A stretch of DNA of 64,000 nucleotides, taken from assembly GCA_019912665.1 (NCBI GenBank), contig JAIOIE010000006.1, positions 1 through 64,000 on the forward strand, read 5' to 3'. Positions 36,975 to 44,775 of this stretch are shown here, piece by piece; position 1 is the stretch's first letter, and every line of letters starts with the position of its first letter. A program made the translations under genes and the position numbers. This DNA is from Deltaproteobacteria bacterium. Its GTDB lineage: Bacteria; Desulfobacterota; GWC2-55-46. The notes under the pieces were generated by a model. The model had not been told where the DNA came from and searched no databases. It worked only from the letters and a program-made list of their open reading frames with translations.

Positions 36975-37118
36975 CTACGTGAGGCTCAAGCTGTAACCCC
37001 ATGACTTCGCTTTATATTTCGGCGGGAACTTGTCTTTTTTGCCTTCTGGCGGGACCCAGTCCTGGCCGGTCCAGCCATCTTTCACCTCCTCCGGCCATAT
37101 CGGCACGCACTGTTGCAT
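36975..37118 (-). CDS. possible 47-aa small protein antisense to the cheA leader
   Basis: Starts MQQCVPIWPEEVKDG and ends AKSWGYSLSLT. Its composition (many Lys, Pro, Trp, Tyr; segment GQDWVPPEGKKDKFPPKYK) looks protein-like, unlike the shadow frames around it. The only support for the start is a close AAGGA just before the ATG; a TGA lies 13 codons upstream in frame. It could be a real small gene, the 3' remnant of a degraded gene, or chance. Confidence 0.3.
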   Translation of the reverse strand: MQQCVPIWPEEVKDGWTGQDWVPPEGKKDKFPPKYKAKSWGYSLSLT

Positions 37119-37192
37119 ATCCTTGGTAAGCAAGCGGCATGAAAGACCGTTTCAGGATTGTCAGGACCTTCATCTTTGACGGGCGGCTGTAG

Positions 37193-39229
37193 GTGGCTAA
37201 GAGAGACTTGAAATCAGAGCGGTTCAGGGAATTCCTTGCCGAAGCTGAGGACGTCCTCAACTCCATGGGGAAGGGTCTCACGAAGCTCGGCAAGGGCGTG
37301 AAGGCCGGTATCATAGACCCGGCCGTCCTCAACAGCGTCTTCCGTTCCGCCCATACTCTCAAGGGCATGTGCGGCATATTCGAGCAGGCCGAGCTTGCCG
37401 CTCTGAGCCACTCGATGGAAGACACCCTCGATCTCCTCCGCCTCGGTAGGATCGCCCTCACCGACGACGTCCTCTACAATATCATGAACGCCCAGGACCT
37501 GATGGCGAAGATAATCGCTTCAAAGGGCTCCGGTGACTTTACGGGCGAGATAGAGGCCGCAAAGTCGGCCCTCTCGATGATGCAGCACGTAAAGAGGACC
37601 AGGCCCAGGGACGAGATCGCCAAGGACCTCGTCTCCGTCCTTACCGACTACGAGGACCACAGGCTCCGCGAGAACCTCCGGGGCGGCAAGAACATACTGA
37701 TAGTGAGCGTCAGGTTCCCCATAACGAGCTTCGACAGGGGATACATGGCGCTTACGGACCTCTTGAAGACAGAGTCGGAGGTCATAGCGACGCTTCCCTC
37801 CTCCAAGACAAGCCACGAGTTCCTCCACTTCGACATACTCATCGGCACGGCAAGGGACAGGCAATTCATAACCGACCTCGTAAAGGAGATCGCCGAGCCG
37901 GAGATAAAGGTCCTTGCCGAGCCGGCCGCAAGGCCGGAAGGCCGCGAGTTCGAGGTCATAAAGGGGAGCGGCGGATACGGCCACCACGGGAGGGCCGGGT
38001 CGCTCAGGAGGGTCAGCAACACCGTCAGGGTGAACATCTCGAAGCTTGACTCGATAATGAACCTCATAAGCGAGCTCGGCATATTGAAATCCGACATAGC
38101 AGCCCTGAGCTCTGAGATAAAGGGGCACCAGGAGTTCTCTGTCTACGGGATAGAGCTCTCGAAGACCGGAAAAAACCTCGACAGAAAGCTTTCGGAGCTC
38201 CGGGACAGCGTCCTCGACGTGAGAATGGTCCCCATCGGCCAGCTCTTCGGGCGGTTCGACGCCTTCATAGGGAAGCTCTCAAGGGAGACCGGGAAGGAGA
38301 TGAGGATAGTCACCTACGGCGACGAGACCGAGCTCGACAAGCTCATCGTCGAGGAGCTTGCGGACCCGCTCATGCACATAATAAGGAACGTGGCCGACCA
38401 CGCCATAGAGGCCCCGGTCGTGAGGGAGGCGCTCGGCAAACCCAGGACCGGCACCATAACCTTTTCCGCCTACCAGAAAGGCAACCACGTGGTCGTGGAA
38501 GTCAAGGACGACGGCGCGGGGATAGACGTAGACCTCGTAAAGGAGAAGGCCGTCGCGAAAGGCCTCATAGCCAGGGAGTACGCGGACGGGCTTTCGAGGC
38601 AGGAAGCGCTAGAGCTCATATTCACCCCCGGCTTTTCCACCAGGGACGTCGTAAGCGAGACATCCGGCAGGGGCGTCGGCATGGACGTCGTAAAGGAGAA
38701 CATAACCAGCCTTTCAGGCATTATCGACATCGAGACGGTAAAGGGCAAGGGCACCCGGCTCATACTCACGATACCCATAACGCTCGCGATAATCCAGGCC
38801 CTCATAATCGAGGACGCCGGGAAGAGGTACGCGGTGCCCCTCAATTCCGTCATGGAGATAGTGGAGCTCCGGTCCGCGTCCCTCTCCTCCGTGGACACCG
38901 AGGGCGCCATAAGCGTGGAGGACAGGGTGGTGCCCGCGGTGAGGCTTTCGAGGTTTTTCGGCCACTCCCATTCCGGCAGTAGCAGCCACGCGTACGGCAT
39001 AGTGGCGGGGCTTGCCGAGCACAGGCTCTGCCTCGTGGTCGACCATCTCCTTGAGGAGCTTGACGTCGTCATAAAGCCCCTTTCGAGGATGCTCAAGGCC
39101 CCGGGCATTGCGGGCGCGACGGACATAGGAACCCAGGGCACCATGCTGGTGCTGGACGTCACCGGCATACTCGAGAAGGTCATACGGGAGAGAAAGGCCG
39201 GGCTCCCGGCGCGGACGGCAATCGTATGA
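37193..39229 (+). CDS. cheA: CheA-type chemosensory histidine kinase
   Basis: 678 aa from GTG 37193 (the preceding codon is a stop, so the start cannot be earlier). HPt domain with phospho-acceptor H54 (RSAHTLKGMCG); a divergent region (about 125-280) with no clear CheY-binding P2; dimerisation helices (VRVNISKLDSIMNLISELGILKSD); HATPase (HIIRNVADHAIEAP, VKDDGAGID, ETSGRGVGMDVVKENI); and a C-terminal CheW-like domain. It phosphorylates a response regulator under receptor control. Neither a receptor, CheY, CheB nor CheR is encoded nearby. It overlaps cheW1 by 4 nt. Confidence 0.92.
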   Translation: MAKRDLKSERFREFLAEAEDVLNSMGKGLTKLGKGVKAGIIDPAVLNSVFRSAHTLKGMCGIFEQAELAALSHSMEDTLDLLRLGRIALTDDVLYNIMNAQDLMAKIIASKGSGDFTGEIEAAKSALSMMQHVKRTRPRDEIAKDLVSVLTDYEDHRLRENLRGGKNILIVSVRFPITSFDRGYMALTDLLKTESEVIATLPSSKTSHEFLHFDILIGTARDRQFITDLVKEIAEPEIKVLAEPAARPEGREFEVIKGSGGYGHHGRAGSLRRVSNTVRVNISKLDSIMNLISELGILKSDIAALSSEIKGHQEFSVYGIELSKTGKNLDRKLSELRDSVLDVRMVPIGQLFGRFDAFIGKLSRETGKEMRIVTYGDETELDKLIVEELADPLMHIIRNVADHAIEAPVVREALGKPRTGTITFSAYQKGNHVVVEVKDDGAGIDVDLVKEKAVAKGLIAREYADGLSRQEALELIFTPGFSTRDVVSETSGRGVGMDVVKENITSLSGIIDIETVKGKGTRLILTIPITLAIIQALIIEDAGKRYAVPLNSVMEIVELRSASLSSVDTEGAISVEDRVVPAVRLSRFFGHSHSGSSSHAYGIVAGLAEHRLCLVVDHLLEELDVVIKPLSRMLKAPGIAGATDIGTQGTMLVLDVTGILEKVIRERKAGLPARTAIV

Positions 39230-39759
39230 AGAAGGCGATAGGGCTCAAGATAGCCGAGGCTGAGCGCCAGGCGACGGTTGCGCCGACTGTCGAGAACTAT
39301 GACGAGAGCCTCGATCATAAAAAGAGGTCTGCCGAGGGGACTATCAACATCATATCGTTCTTCCTTGAGGCGGATGAATACGCCTTCGAGGTCTCAGAGG
39401 CGGTAGAGGTATTGAGGCCCAGGCAGACGACGGAAGTCCCGTGGACCCCGGCTTACATAAAGGGCATACTCTCCGTGAGGGGCGAGATGGTCCCGGTGCT
39501 GGATTTGAAGATGCGCCTCGGGCTGGGGACGGTAAACGGCAGGCCTACGGCAAGGATACTTGTGATCGCCGTGGAGGACCTGAAGGCCGGGCTCCTGGTC
39601 GACAGGCTCTCCGGCGTAAAGGAGGTGCCGGCCAGGCTCCTCGAGCCGCCTGGAGAGTCCGAGCCCCAGGCGGCTTTCATGAAGGCCGTGATACATGACG
39701 GGGAAAAGGTGATAAAGCTCCTGGACGCAGGCGTGCTGATAACCGTAGAGAATTTATGA
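39226..39759 (+). CDS. cheW: CheW-like coupling protein 1
   Basis: 177 aa. A ~40-residue N-terminal extension precedes a CheW domain (IISFFLEADEYAFEVSEAVEVLRPRQTTEVPWTPAYIKGILSVRGEMVPVLDLKMRLG). It would couple CheA to receptors. It overlaps cheA and the second cheW by 4 nt each (ATGA), so the three are translationally coupled. Confidence 0.88.
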   Translation: MKKAIGLKIAEAERQATVAPTVENYDESLDHKKRSAEGTINIISFFLEADEYAFEVSEAVEVLRPRQTTEVPWTPAYIKGILSVRGEMVPVLDLKMRLGLGTVNGRPTARILVIAVEDLKAGLLVDRLSGVKEVPARLLEPPGESEPQAAFMKAVIHDGEKVIKLLDAGVLITVENL

Positions 39760-40238
39760 AGAGCATCAGGTCTAAATATACCAGGCCTGATTTCCAGTTC
39801 ATCAGGTTCCGGCTCGGCCCTTTCGAGTTCGGTATCGAAATAGGCGAGGTTAAGGAGATACTGAGGCTCAAGGAGCCCCGGAAGGCGGAAAAGGCCCCCG
39901 GGTTCATCGAGGGGCTCATAAATATGAGATCTATGACGCTCCCCGTCATGGACCTCAGGAAAAGGTTTTCCTTCCAGGCAGAGCCGACGGAAACCGCAAG
40001 AATTATAGTTGCTTCCATAGATTCCCTTATAATCGGTCTTATCGTCGACGAGGTCTCTGATATCGCGCTCGGGGCCAAGGAGGTCACGTTGAAGCCCGAG
40101 CCTTCCGGCTCTCCCTGGGACGACTGCCTCGAAGTCTCGGTTGAGACCGGGAGCGGTAAGGTCCTCATCATAAATCCGTCGAAGGTCTTTACCGACGAGG
40201 AAAAGCGCTTTCTGGCGTGCCCCGTAAATGCCGATTAA
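39756..40238 (+). CDS. cheW: CheW-like coupling protein 2
   Basis: 160 aa. CheW domain (FIRFRLGPFEFGIEIGEVKEILRLKEPRKAEKAPGFIEGLINMRSMTLPVMDLRKRF). Two CheW proteins in one operon suggest two receptor classes or different array positions. Sequence differs clearly from cheW1, so this is not a recent duplication. Confidence 0.88.
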   Translation: MKSIRSKYTRPDFQFIRFRLGPFEFGIEIGEVKEILRLKEPRKAEKAPGFIEGLINMRSMTLPVMDLRKRFSFQAEPTETARIIVASIDSLIIGLIVDEVSDIALGAKEVTLKPEPSGSPWDDCLEVSVETGSGKVLIINPSKVFTDEEKRFLACPVNAD

Positions 40239-40350
40239 GCACCCCGGTCCGTCCTTCTTTTGCCTTTGCCTCCCGGCTTCAAGTCAATTGCCTTGAAAAA
40301 CGACCGATTCCCGTGATAAATTTTATTCCGTGGCAACGGCATTCCAAAAA

Positions 40351-41118
40351 ATGAAAACGGCTTTGAAGAGGACCTGGAAAAGTACCGTTTTTTCGCCGCT
40401 CCTCCTGGCGGTCACAATCGGGCTTTCGGGGTGCGCGACCGCCCCGGAGGCCTATAAGAGGGACGCGGCCGAGCTCTATAATAGCGGCATGCAGGCCTAT
40501 CTCGGCGGCAGACTCGATGAGGCCGACAAGAGCTTCAGGACGCTTCTCGAGGACCATCCGATGAGCCAGTACTCCACTGAGGCGGAGCTTCTCCTTGGAG
40601 ACGTGAGCTACGCGATGGAGAATTACGAGGACGCCAGCGCCTATTACGCCAATTTCATCGCGCTCCGCCCGGCCCACGCCAGGGCGCCTTACGCGCTCTT
40701 CCAGAAGGGCATGAGCCACATGAAAGAGGTGCTCTCCCTCGACAGGGACCAGACCTCGACGAGAAAGGCCCTCTTCGCCTTCGAAGACCTGCTCGCCGCA
40801 TACCCCGGTTCACCATACGCGGAAAGGTCCAGGGAGTTCATCTCGTTTCTCCGGGGGAGGCTCGCCGAGAGGGAATTCTACATAGCCAACTTCTATTTCA
40901 AGAAGAAGAACTACAAGGGCTCTCTCGGCCGCCTGAGGGACATACTTGCCGAATACCCCGACGCAGGCATAACCGACAAGGCCCTTTACTACGTTGGCGT
41001 GTCTTATTTAAAGCTCGGCGAGAAGGAGCTTGCCGAGGACGCCTTCTCCACGCTTCTTAAAAACTACCCGGACAGCCCTTACGCCGAGGACGCAAAAAAC
41101 AGGATGCGCGCGGGATAG
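40351..41118 (+). CDS. bamD: BamD-like outer-membrane assembly lipoprotein
   Basis: 255 aa from ATG 40351 (a GTG at 40330 is also possible; neither has a good ribosome-binding site). Lipoprotein signal with lipobox LSGC. TPR repeats of the YfiO/BamD type follow (YNSGMQAYLGGRLDEADKSFRTLLEDHPMSQYSTEAELLLGDVSYAMENYEDASAYYANFIALRP). BamD helps insert outer-membrane beta-barrels. The match is by architecture; a different TPR lipoprotein is possible. Confidence 0.75.
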   Translation: MKTALKRTWKSTVFSPLLLAVTIGLSGCATAPEAYKRDAAELYNSGMQAYLGGRLDEADKSFRTLLEDHPMSQYSTEAELLLGDVSYAMENYEDASAYYANFIALRPAHARAPYALFQKGMSHMKEVLSLDRDQTSTRKALFAFEDLLAAYPGSPYAERSREFISFLRGRLAEREFYIANFYFKKKNYKGSLGRLRDILAEYPDAGITDKALYYVGVSYLKLGEKELAEDAFSTLLKNYPDSPYAEDAKNRMRAG

Positions 41119-41133
41119 CCGCCTAGGAGGAAT

Positions 41134-41850
41134 ATGGAAAAGGGCTGGCAGCATGAATACGATCTTGGCAAGAGGGCATTCGACGAGAGGGACTACGACG
41201 CGGCCCTCGTCCACCTTGAGAAGGTAGCGGCAGAGAAGACCGGCTTCGCCGACGTCCACAACATGCTCGGGCTCGTATACTACAACGCGTCCAGGCACGA
41301 GGACGCCATAGCCGCTTTCCGCAGGGCCATAGAGATAAACCCGAGCTATACGGAGGCTTCCCTGAACCTGGCGGTAGTTTATAACGAGCTCGGCAGGTTC
41401 GACAAGTCTGCCGAGGTCTACACGCTCGCGAAACAGGCGAGGCAAGGCTCCCATTCCTATCTCGACCCGTTCGTAAAAGGCAAGCTCGCCAACATGCACT
41501 CAAACCTCGCCCGCATCTATAAAGACATGGGCTTCTACGCCGAGGCGGTGGAAGAATACAGGAAGGCGCTGAGGCTCCGGCCCGAGTTCGCCGACATCAG
41601 GACAAGCCTGGGGGTGTCCTGCAGGGACATGAGGGACTATAACGCGGCGGTAAGGGAGCTCCAGGAGGCCGTAAGGCAGAACCCCTCGTATCCCGATTCC
41701 AGGATCCAGCTCGGCCTCACCTATTACGCCATGGGACAGCGCGAAAACGCCAGGACCGAATGGCAGGGCGTGCTCCGCGACCACCCCGATCACAAGATGG
41801 CCCGGATGTACATGAACCTCCTGCTTGCGCCTGCCGAAAAACCGGAGTAA
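41134..41850 (+). CDS. tetratricopeptide repeat protein
   Basis: 238 aa with at least five TPR units (for example VHNMLGLVYYNASRHEDAIAAFRRAIEINPSY and MHSNLARIYKDMGFYAEAVEEYRKALRLRPEF). No signal peptide or membrane segment. A GGAGG site lies 15 nt after the BamD-like gene, so the pair is likely co-transcribed. Probably a scaffold for protein contacts; partner unknown. Confidence 0.85.
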   Translation: MEKGWQHEYDLGKRAFDERDYDAALVHLEKVAAEKTGFADVHNMLGLVYYNASRHEDAIAAFRRAIEINPSYTEASLNLAVVYNELGRFDKSAEVYTLAKQARQGSHSYLDPFVKGKLANMHSNLARIYKDMGFYAEAVEEYRKALRLRPEFADIRTSLGVSCRDMRDYNAAVRELQEAVRQNPSYPDSRIQLGLTYYAMGQRENARTEWQGVLRDHPDHKMARMYMNLLLAPAEKPE

Positions 41851-41851
41851 A

Positions 41852-41868
41852 CGGGGCTCCTGGCCCCG
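41852..41868 (+). terminator. weak terminator-like hairpin
   Basis: CGGGGC/GCCCCG with a TCCTG loop right after the TPR gene, followed by only a short AT-rich tract. Confidence 0.35.
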
Positions 41869-41996
41869 ATTTAAGAGAGAATATTTTTTTGCCGTTCCAG
41901 GCTGCCCCATAATTTTCCGGCAACTCGCGCCTCCCTTGCCATTTCAATCATCACTTCGTATTCAGGCCTGAATGCCGTCTTAACGGCCGAACGGGC

Positions 41997-42025
41997 TTGT
42001 CCGGGGAGCTTTTTTCTGCTATAAT
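41997..42025 (+). promoter_or_regulatory. promoter of the hgc operon
   Basis: TTGTCC (41997-42002), 17-nt spacer, perfect TATAAT (42020-42025), 39 nt before the AbrB-like gene. An A/T-rich 30-nt tract between it and the ribosome-binding site could hold an operator, but no clear dyad was found. Confidence 0.7.
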
Positions 42026-42064
42026 TTTGATTATTCTGAAAAGTAGGAAAATTCGGAGGAGCAT

Positions 42065-42337
42065 ATGGCGAGGAAGAAGAACGGAAGCTGCTGCAAACCC
42101 GGAGAAGTGAAAAAAGAGGGCCTTTCGGTCGAAGCGGTCGTGGGGGTCGATGAGCGAGGGCAGATGGTCCTGCCAAAGGAGCTAAGGGAGAGGGCAGGGA
42201 TAAGGGCCGGGGACAAGCTCGCGGTCGCCGCCTGGGAAAGGGGAGGCCAGGTCTGCTGCATTACGCTCGTAAAGGTGGATGAGCTTGTCGAGATGCTGAA
42301 AGACAGGCTAGGCCCGGTAATGAAGGAGGTCCTTTGA
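42065..42337 (+). CDS. hgcC: HgcAB-associated AbrB/MazE-like DNA-binding protein
   Basis: 90 aa. AbrB/SpoVT swapped-hairpin domain (about 24-60: AVVGVDERGQMVLPKELRERAGIRAGDKLAVAAW). A vicinal Cys pair near the N-terminus (C9, C10) and a second pair (C54, C55) are unusual for AbrB and could sense metal or redox state. It is the first gene of the mercury-methylation operon, with GGAGGAG three nt before its ATG and its stop overlapping the hgcA TTG start. Proteins of this type beside hgcAB have been called HgcC; that name is from memory. Likely a regulator of the operon. Confidence 0.8.
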   Translation: MARKKNGSCCKPGEVKKEGLSVEAVVGVDERGQMVLPKELRERAGIRAGDKLAVAAWERGGQVCCITLVKVDELVEMLKDRLGPVMKEVL

Positions 42338-43446
42338 ACAAGCCTGGTTCAGGTGCGTTCCGATCAACTTGTGAAGGGATGGCAGGAAAAGCAAAGCCGG
42401 GCAGCGCGGCCGCTCCATGCTGTGAAATGGGTGCTCCGTCACGTCAGGCGGAGGGGCCTTTACGGACCTCTTCGGACCTGAACTTACGCGACCGCCTTGG
42501 ACACCTGAGGTGCAGGATAGGCTCCTACAGGATGAGGCATGCCGTTAAGCCGGGGCTTTACTCGCTCGGCAGCCCGGACGAGGCCTCCGACGTCTTCGTC
42601 ACGGGAAACTACAAGATGAGCTTCGATATGCTCCGGAGCTCCCTTTCGGGCATGGACGCCTGGATACTCGTCCTGGACACAAGGGGCATAAACGTCTGGT
42701 GCGCGGCGGGGAAGGGGACCTTCGGCACAGGAGAGCTGGTGAAAAAAGTCTTTACGGAAAGGCTCCATGAGAGGGTCTCCCACAGGAGGCTTATACTTCC
42801 CCAGCTCGGCGCTCCGGGCGTATCGGCGCATGATGTCAAAAAAGAGACCGGCTTCCGGGTGGTATACGGCCCGGTCCGGGCTTCCGATATCAAGGGGTTC
42901 GTGAGCTCCGGGTACAAGTGCGGGGAGGGGATGAGGAAAGTTCGCTCCGGAATGGCAGACAGGTTTGTCCTTACGCCAATGGAGCTCAGGCCGGCTTTCA
43001 AATGGTTTATGGCCTTCTCAGCCGCCGCTTTTGCCGCCTCCGCGGTCACGGCCTCGGGCGTTTCGTTGGATGCCGCTCTTGATTACGGTTTGCCGCTTGT
43101 GCTTCTCGGTTTAGTTTCGGTCCTGGCAGGCGCGCTACTAACGCCCATGTTTTTGCCTTATATACCTTTCAGGCCGTTTGCCCTGAAGGGCTGGCTCACG
43201 GGGCTTTTTTCGGTCCTCGCGGCTTCCGTTTTCATCCCCCTTCCTGAAAGCGCCGCATACAGGCACATGACGCTCGTATTTTTCCCGCTCGCGAGCTCGT
43301 ATTTTGCCCTGCAATTCACGGGTTCGAGCACATATACAGGCATCTCCGGGGTTGAAAAGGAACTCAGGTTCGCTCTCCCGGTTTACGCGGCAGGCCTTAT
43401 TGTCTCAATAGCGTTTTTCGCGTCCTTCAAAGCGGGGTGGCTATGA
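42334..43446 (+). CDS. hgcA: mercury methylation corrinoid protein HgcA
   Basis: 370 aa. The N-terminal cobalamin-binding domain has the diagnostic cap-helix motif N-V-W-C-A-A-G-K at residues 120-127. Cys123 corresponds to the Cys proposed to coordinate cobalt. The C-terminal third has five membrane segments (about 226-365). HgcA transfers a methyl group to Hg(II), giving methylmercury. The start is TTG 42334, overlapping the regulator's stop, with a perfect AAGGAGGT (42323-42330) only 3 nt upstream. A CC pair occurs at residues 29-30. It overlaps hgcB by 4 nt. Confidence 0.96.
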   Translation: MNKPGSGAFRSTCEGMAGKAKPGSAAAPCCEMGAPSRQAEGPLRTSSDLNLRDRLGHLRCRIGSYRMRHAVKPGLYSLGSPDEASDVFVTGNYKMSFDMLRSSLSGMDAWILVLDTRGINVWCAAGKGTFGTGELVKKVFTERLHERVSHRRLILPQLGAPGVSAHDVKKETGFRVVYGPVRASDIKGFVSSGYKCGEGMRKVRSGMADRFVLTPMELRPAFKWFMAFSAAAFAASAVTASGVSLDAALDYGLPLVLLGLVSVLAGALLTPMFLPYIPFRPFALKGWLTGLFSVLAASVFIPLPESAAYRHMTLVFFPLASSYFALQFTGSSTYTGISGVEKELRFALPVYAAGLIVSIAFFASFKAGWL

Positions 43447-43736
43447 TGTATTTGCGAGGGGTCTCGACTCTCCAGTACGACAGCGCCAAATGCAGCGGCT
43501 GCGGATATTGCGCGGCTGTCTGCCCGCAACGGGTCTTCGTCATGAAGGGAGGAAAAGCCGGTGTTATTGACCGGGACCTCTGCATGGAATGCGGCGCCTG
43601 CATGAGGAATTGCGTCAGCGGGGCGATCAAGGTGAGGTCCGGAGTGGGCTGCGCGGCCGCCCTCATAAACGGCATGCTTACGGGAGACGCATCGTGCGGA
43701 TGCTCGGACGGCGGCTCCACCCCTTGCTGTGGATAG
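43443..43736 (+). CDS. hgcB: mercury methylation ferredoxin HgcB
   Basis: 97 aa from ATG 43443 (ATGA overlap with the hgcA stop; GTG 43437 and ATG 43446 are alternatives). Two [4Fe-4S] motifs: C17, C20, C23, C27 and C47, C50, C53, C57, the second in the HgcB-specific form CMECGACMRNC. An additional conserved Cys (C70) and a C-terminal CC pair (C95, C96) match HgcB, where they are thought to bind Hg(II). It reduces the HgcA cobalt centre. A strong bidirectional terminator follows at once. Confidence 0.96.
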   Translation: MMYLRGVSTLQYDSAKCSGCGYCAAVCPQRVFVMKGGKAGVIDRDLCMECGACMRNCVSGAIKVRSGVGCAAALINGMLTGDASCGCSDGGSTPCCG

Positions 43737-43740
43737 AAAT

Positions 43741-43771
43741 AAAAAGGCCCCGCATTTTGCGGGGCCTTTTT
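43741..43771. terminator. bidirectional terminator of the hgc and ECF operons
   Basis: Perfect 13-bp stem AAAAAGGCCCCGC/GCGGGGCCTTTTT with an ATTTT loop. It separates hgcB (plus) from the convergent Spy-like gene (minus). Confidence 0.93.
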
Positions 43772-43789
43772 AACGTTCAGGCGCGCTTA

Positions 43790-44266
43790 TCAGTGCTTCC
43801 AGCGGTCGTATCCGTCCCCGGCGAGTACCGAGGCGTCGAACTCAAGTTTCTGCTCAGGCGTAAGGAGGCTCCGCACCTTAATCATGTGGTCATACCTGGT
43901 CTCAAGGGCTTTAGCCTTGAGCCCGGATATCTCCGATGCGAGCTTCGAGATCGCCTTCCTGTCCGGGGTGTCAGAGGCGACCGCTTTCCTTATGTCGGTT
44001 TCCTTCAGCCCCATGGCGGCATTAAGTGACGCAAGCTCTTTTTTAAGCTCCACTTTGAGGCGCTTCATCTCGGTCTTCTGCTCGGCGGTAAGGTCCTTTA
44101 TCCATTGCTTTTCGCCGTGCCTTTCATGCTTATGCTTGCTTTCGCAGCCAGCATAATGTTCCTTGCCGTATTTGCCAGGTTCGGCGTGAACGGCCGCTGC
44201 GGTAAGCGTCCCTGCCGCGACCAGCGCCGCGAGCGCCATCAACGGCCTTCTGACTGATAATCTCAT
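43790..44266 (-). CDS. Spy/CpxP-like periplasmic protein
   Basis: 158 aa. Signal peptide (about 1-28) then a helical domain with two LTxxQ motifs (LTAEQKTEM, LTPEQKLEF), the hallmark of the Spy/CpxP family. A His/Lys-rich segment (about 43-53, HKHERHGEK) could bind metal. Spy-type proteins are periplasmic chaperones. It is the last gene of the ECF sigma operon. Confidence 0.8.
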   Translation of the reverse strand: MRLSVRRPLMALAALVAAGTLTAAAVHAEPGKYGKEHYAGCESKHKHERHGEKQWIKDLTAEQKTEMKRLKVELKKELASLNAAMGLKETDIRKAVASDTPDRKAISKLASEISGLKAKALETRYDHMIKVRSLLTPEQKLEFDASVLAGDGYDRWKH

Positions 44267-44292
44267 TCCCTGCCTCCTTTAGGTTGAGTGTT

Positions 44293-44775
44293 TCACGGCG
44301 AAGGGTGCGTGTGCTTCCATTTCCTCTCCGCCATACGCTTTTCCATCCTCTTTTCGAGAAGCTCCAGATACCTTTCCTGCTGCTCCCTGTTCAGGACCGC
44401 CTTTTCCCTGAGCATGTGCTCTATTGCCTTGGCCTCGATCACGCCCTGGACCCTGCCTATCTCGGCGAGCGAGGCGTTTATGGAAGCCCTGTCGGGTTCC
44501 TCCTCCTTTAAGAGCCTGAATATATGCCTCCTTTTTTCCGCAAGCTCGCCGTGCGCGGCCTGTATCGACGCCCTGAATTTTTTGTCCTCTTCCTTGAATA
44601 GTGATTTCTGCTCGGGAGTGAGCTTAAGCTTCTCCGTAACCGCCTCGTGCCTTTTTTCAGCCTTGCCCAGGGAGGTCCCGCATTCCTTGAGGTAGAAGAA
44701 ACCTGCTGCCCCGAGGATGGTTATATTGAAAAGGATCGAGATGAAGAGTACGGGTTTAAGTAACTTACTGCCCAT
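44293..44775 (-). CDS. membrane-anchored ZraP/CnrX-like periplasmic stress sensor
   Basis: 160 aa. One N-terminal membrane anchor (about 6-28, KPVLFISILFNITILGAAGFFYL) and a long helical periplasmic domain with LTPEQKSLFKEEDKKFRASI and REKAVLNREQQERYLELLE, as in heavy-metal-resistance CnrX/ZraP. His residues at the C-terminus (HTH) may take part in metal binding. It overlaps the anti-sigma gene by 11 nt. By analogy with CnrYXH it could sense metal and free the sigma factor. Confidence 0.75.
   Translation of the reverse strand: MGSKLLKPVLFISILFNITILGAAGFFYLKECGTSLGKAEKRHEAVTEKLKLTPEQKSLFKEEDKKFRASIQAAHGELAEKRRHIFRLLKEEEPDRASINASLAEIGRVQGVIEAKAIEHMLREKAVLNREQQERYLELLEKRMEKRMAERKWKHTHPSP

Noticed and set aside
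36941-37110. Possible 6S or other small RNA downstream of the promoter at 36913
   Set aside because: No long closing stem or recognisable 6S/SRP secondary structure; the reverse strand instead reads as a possible small ORF.
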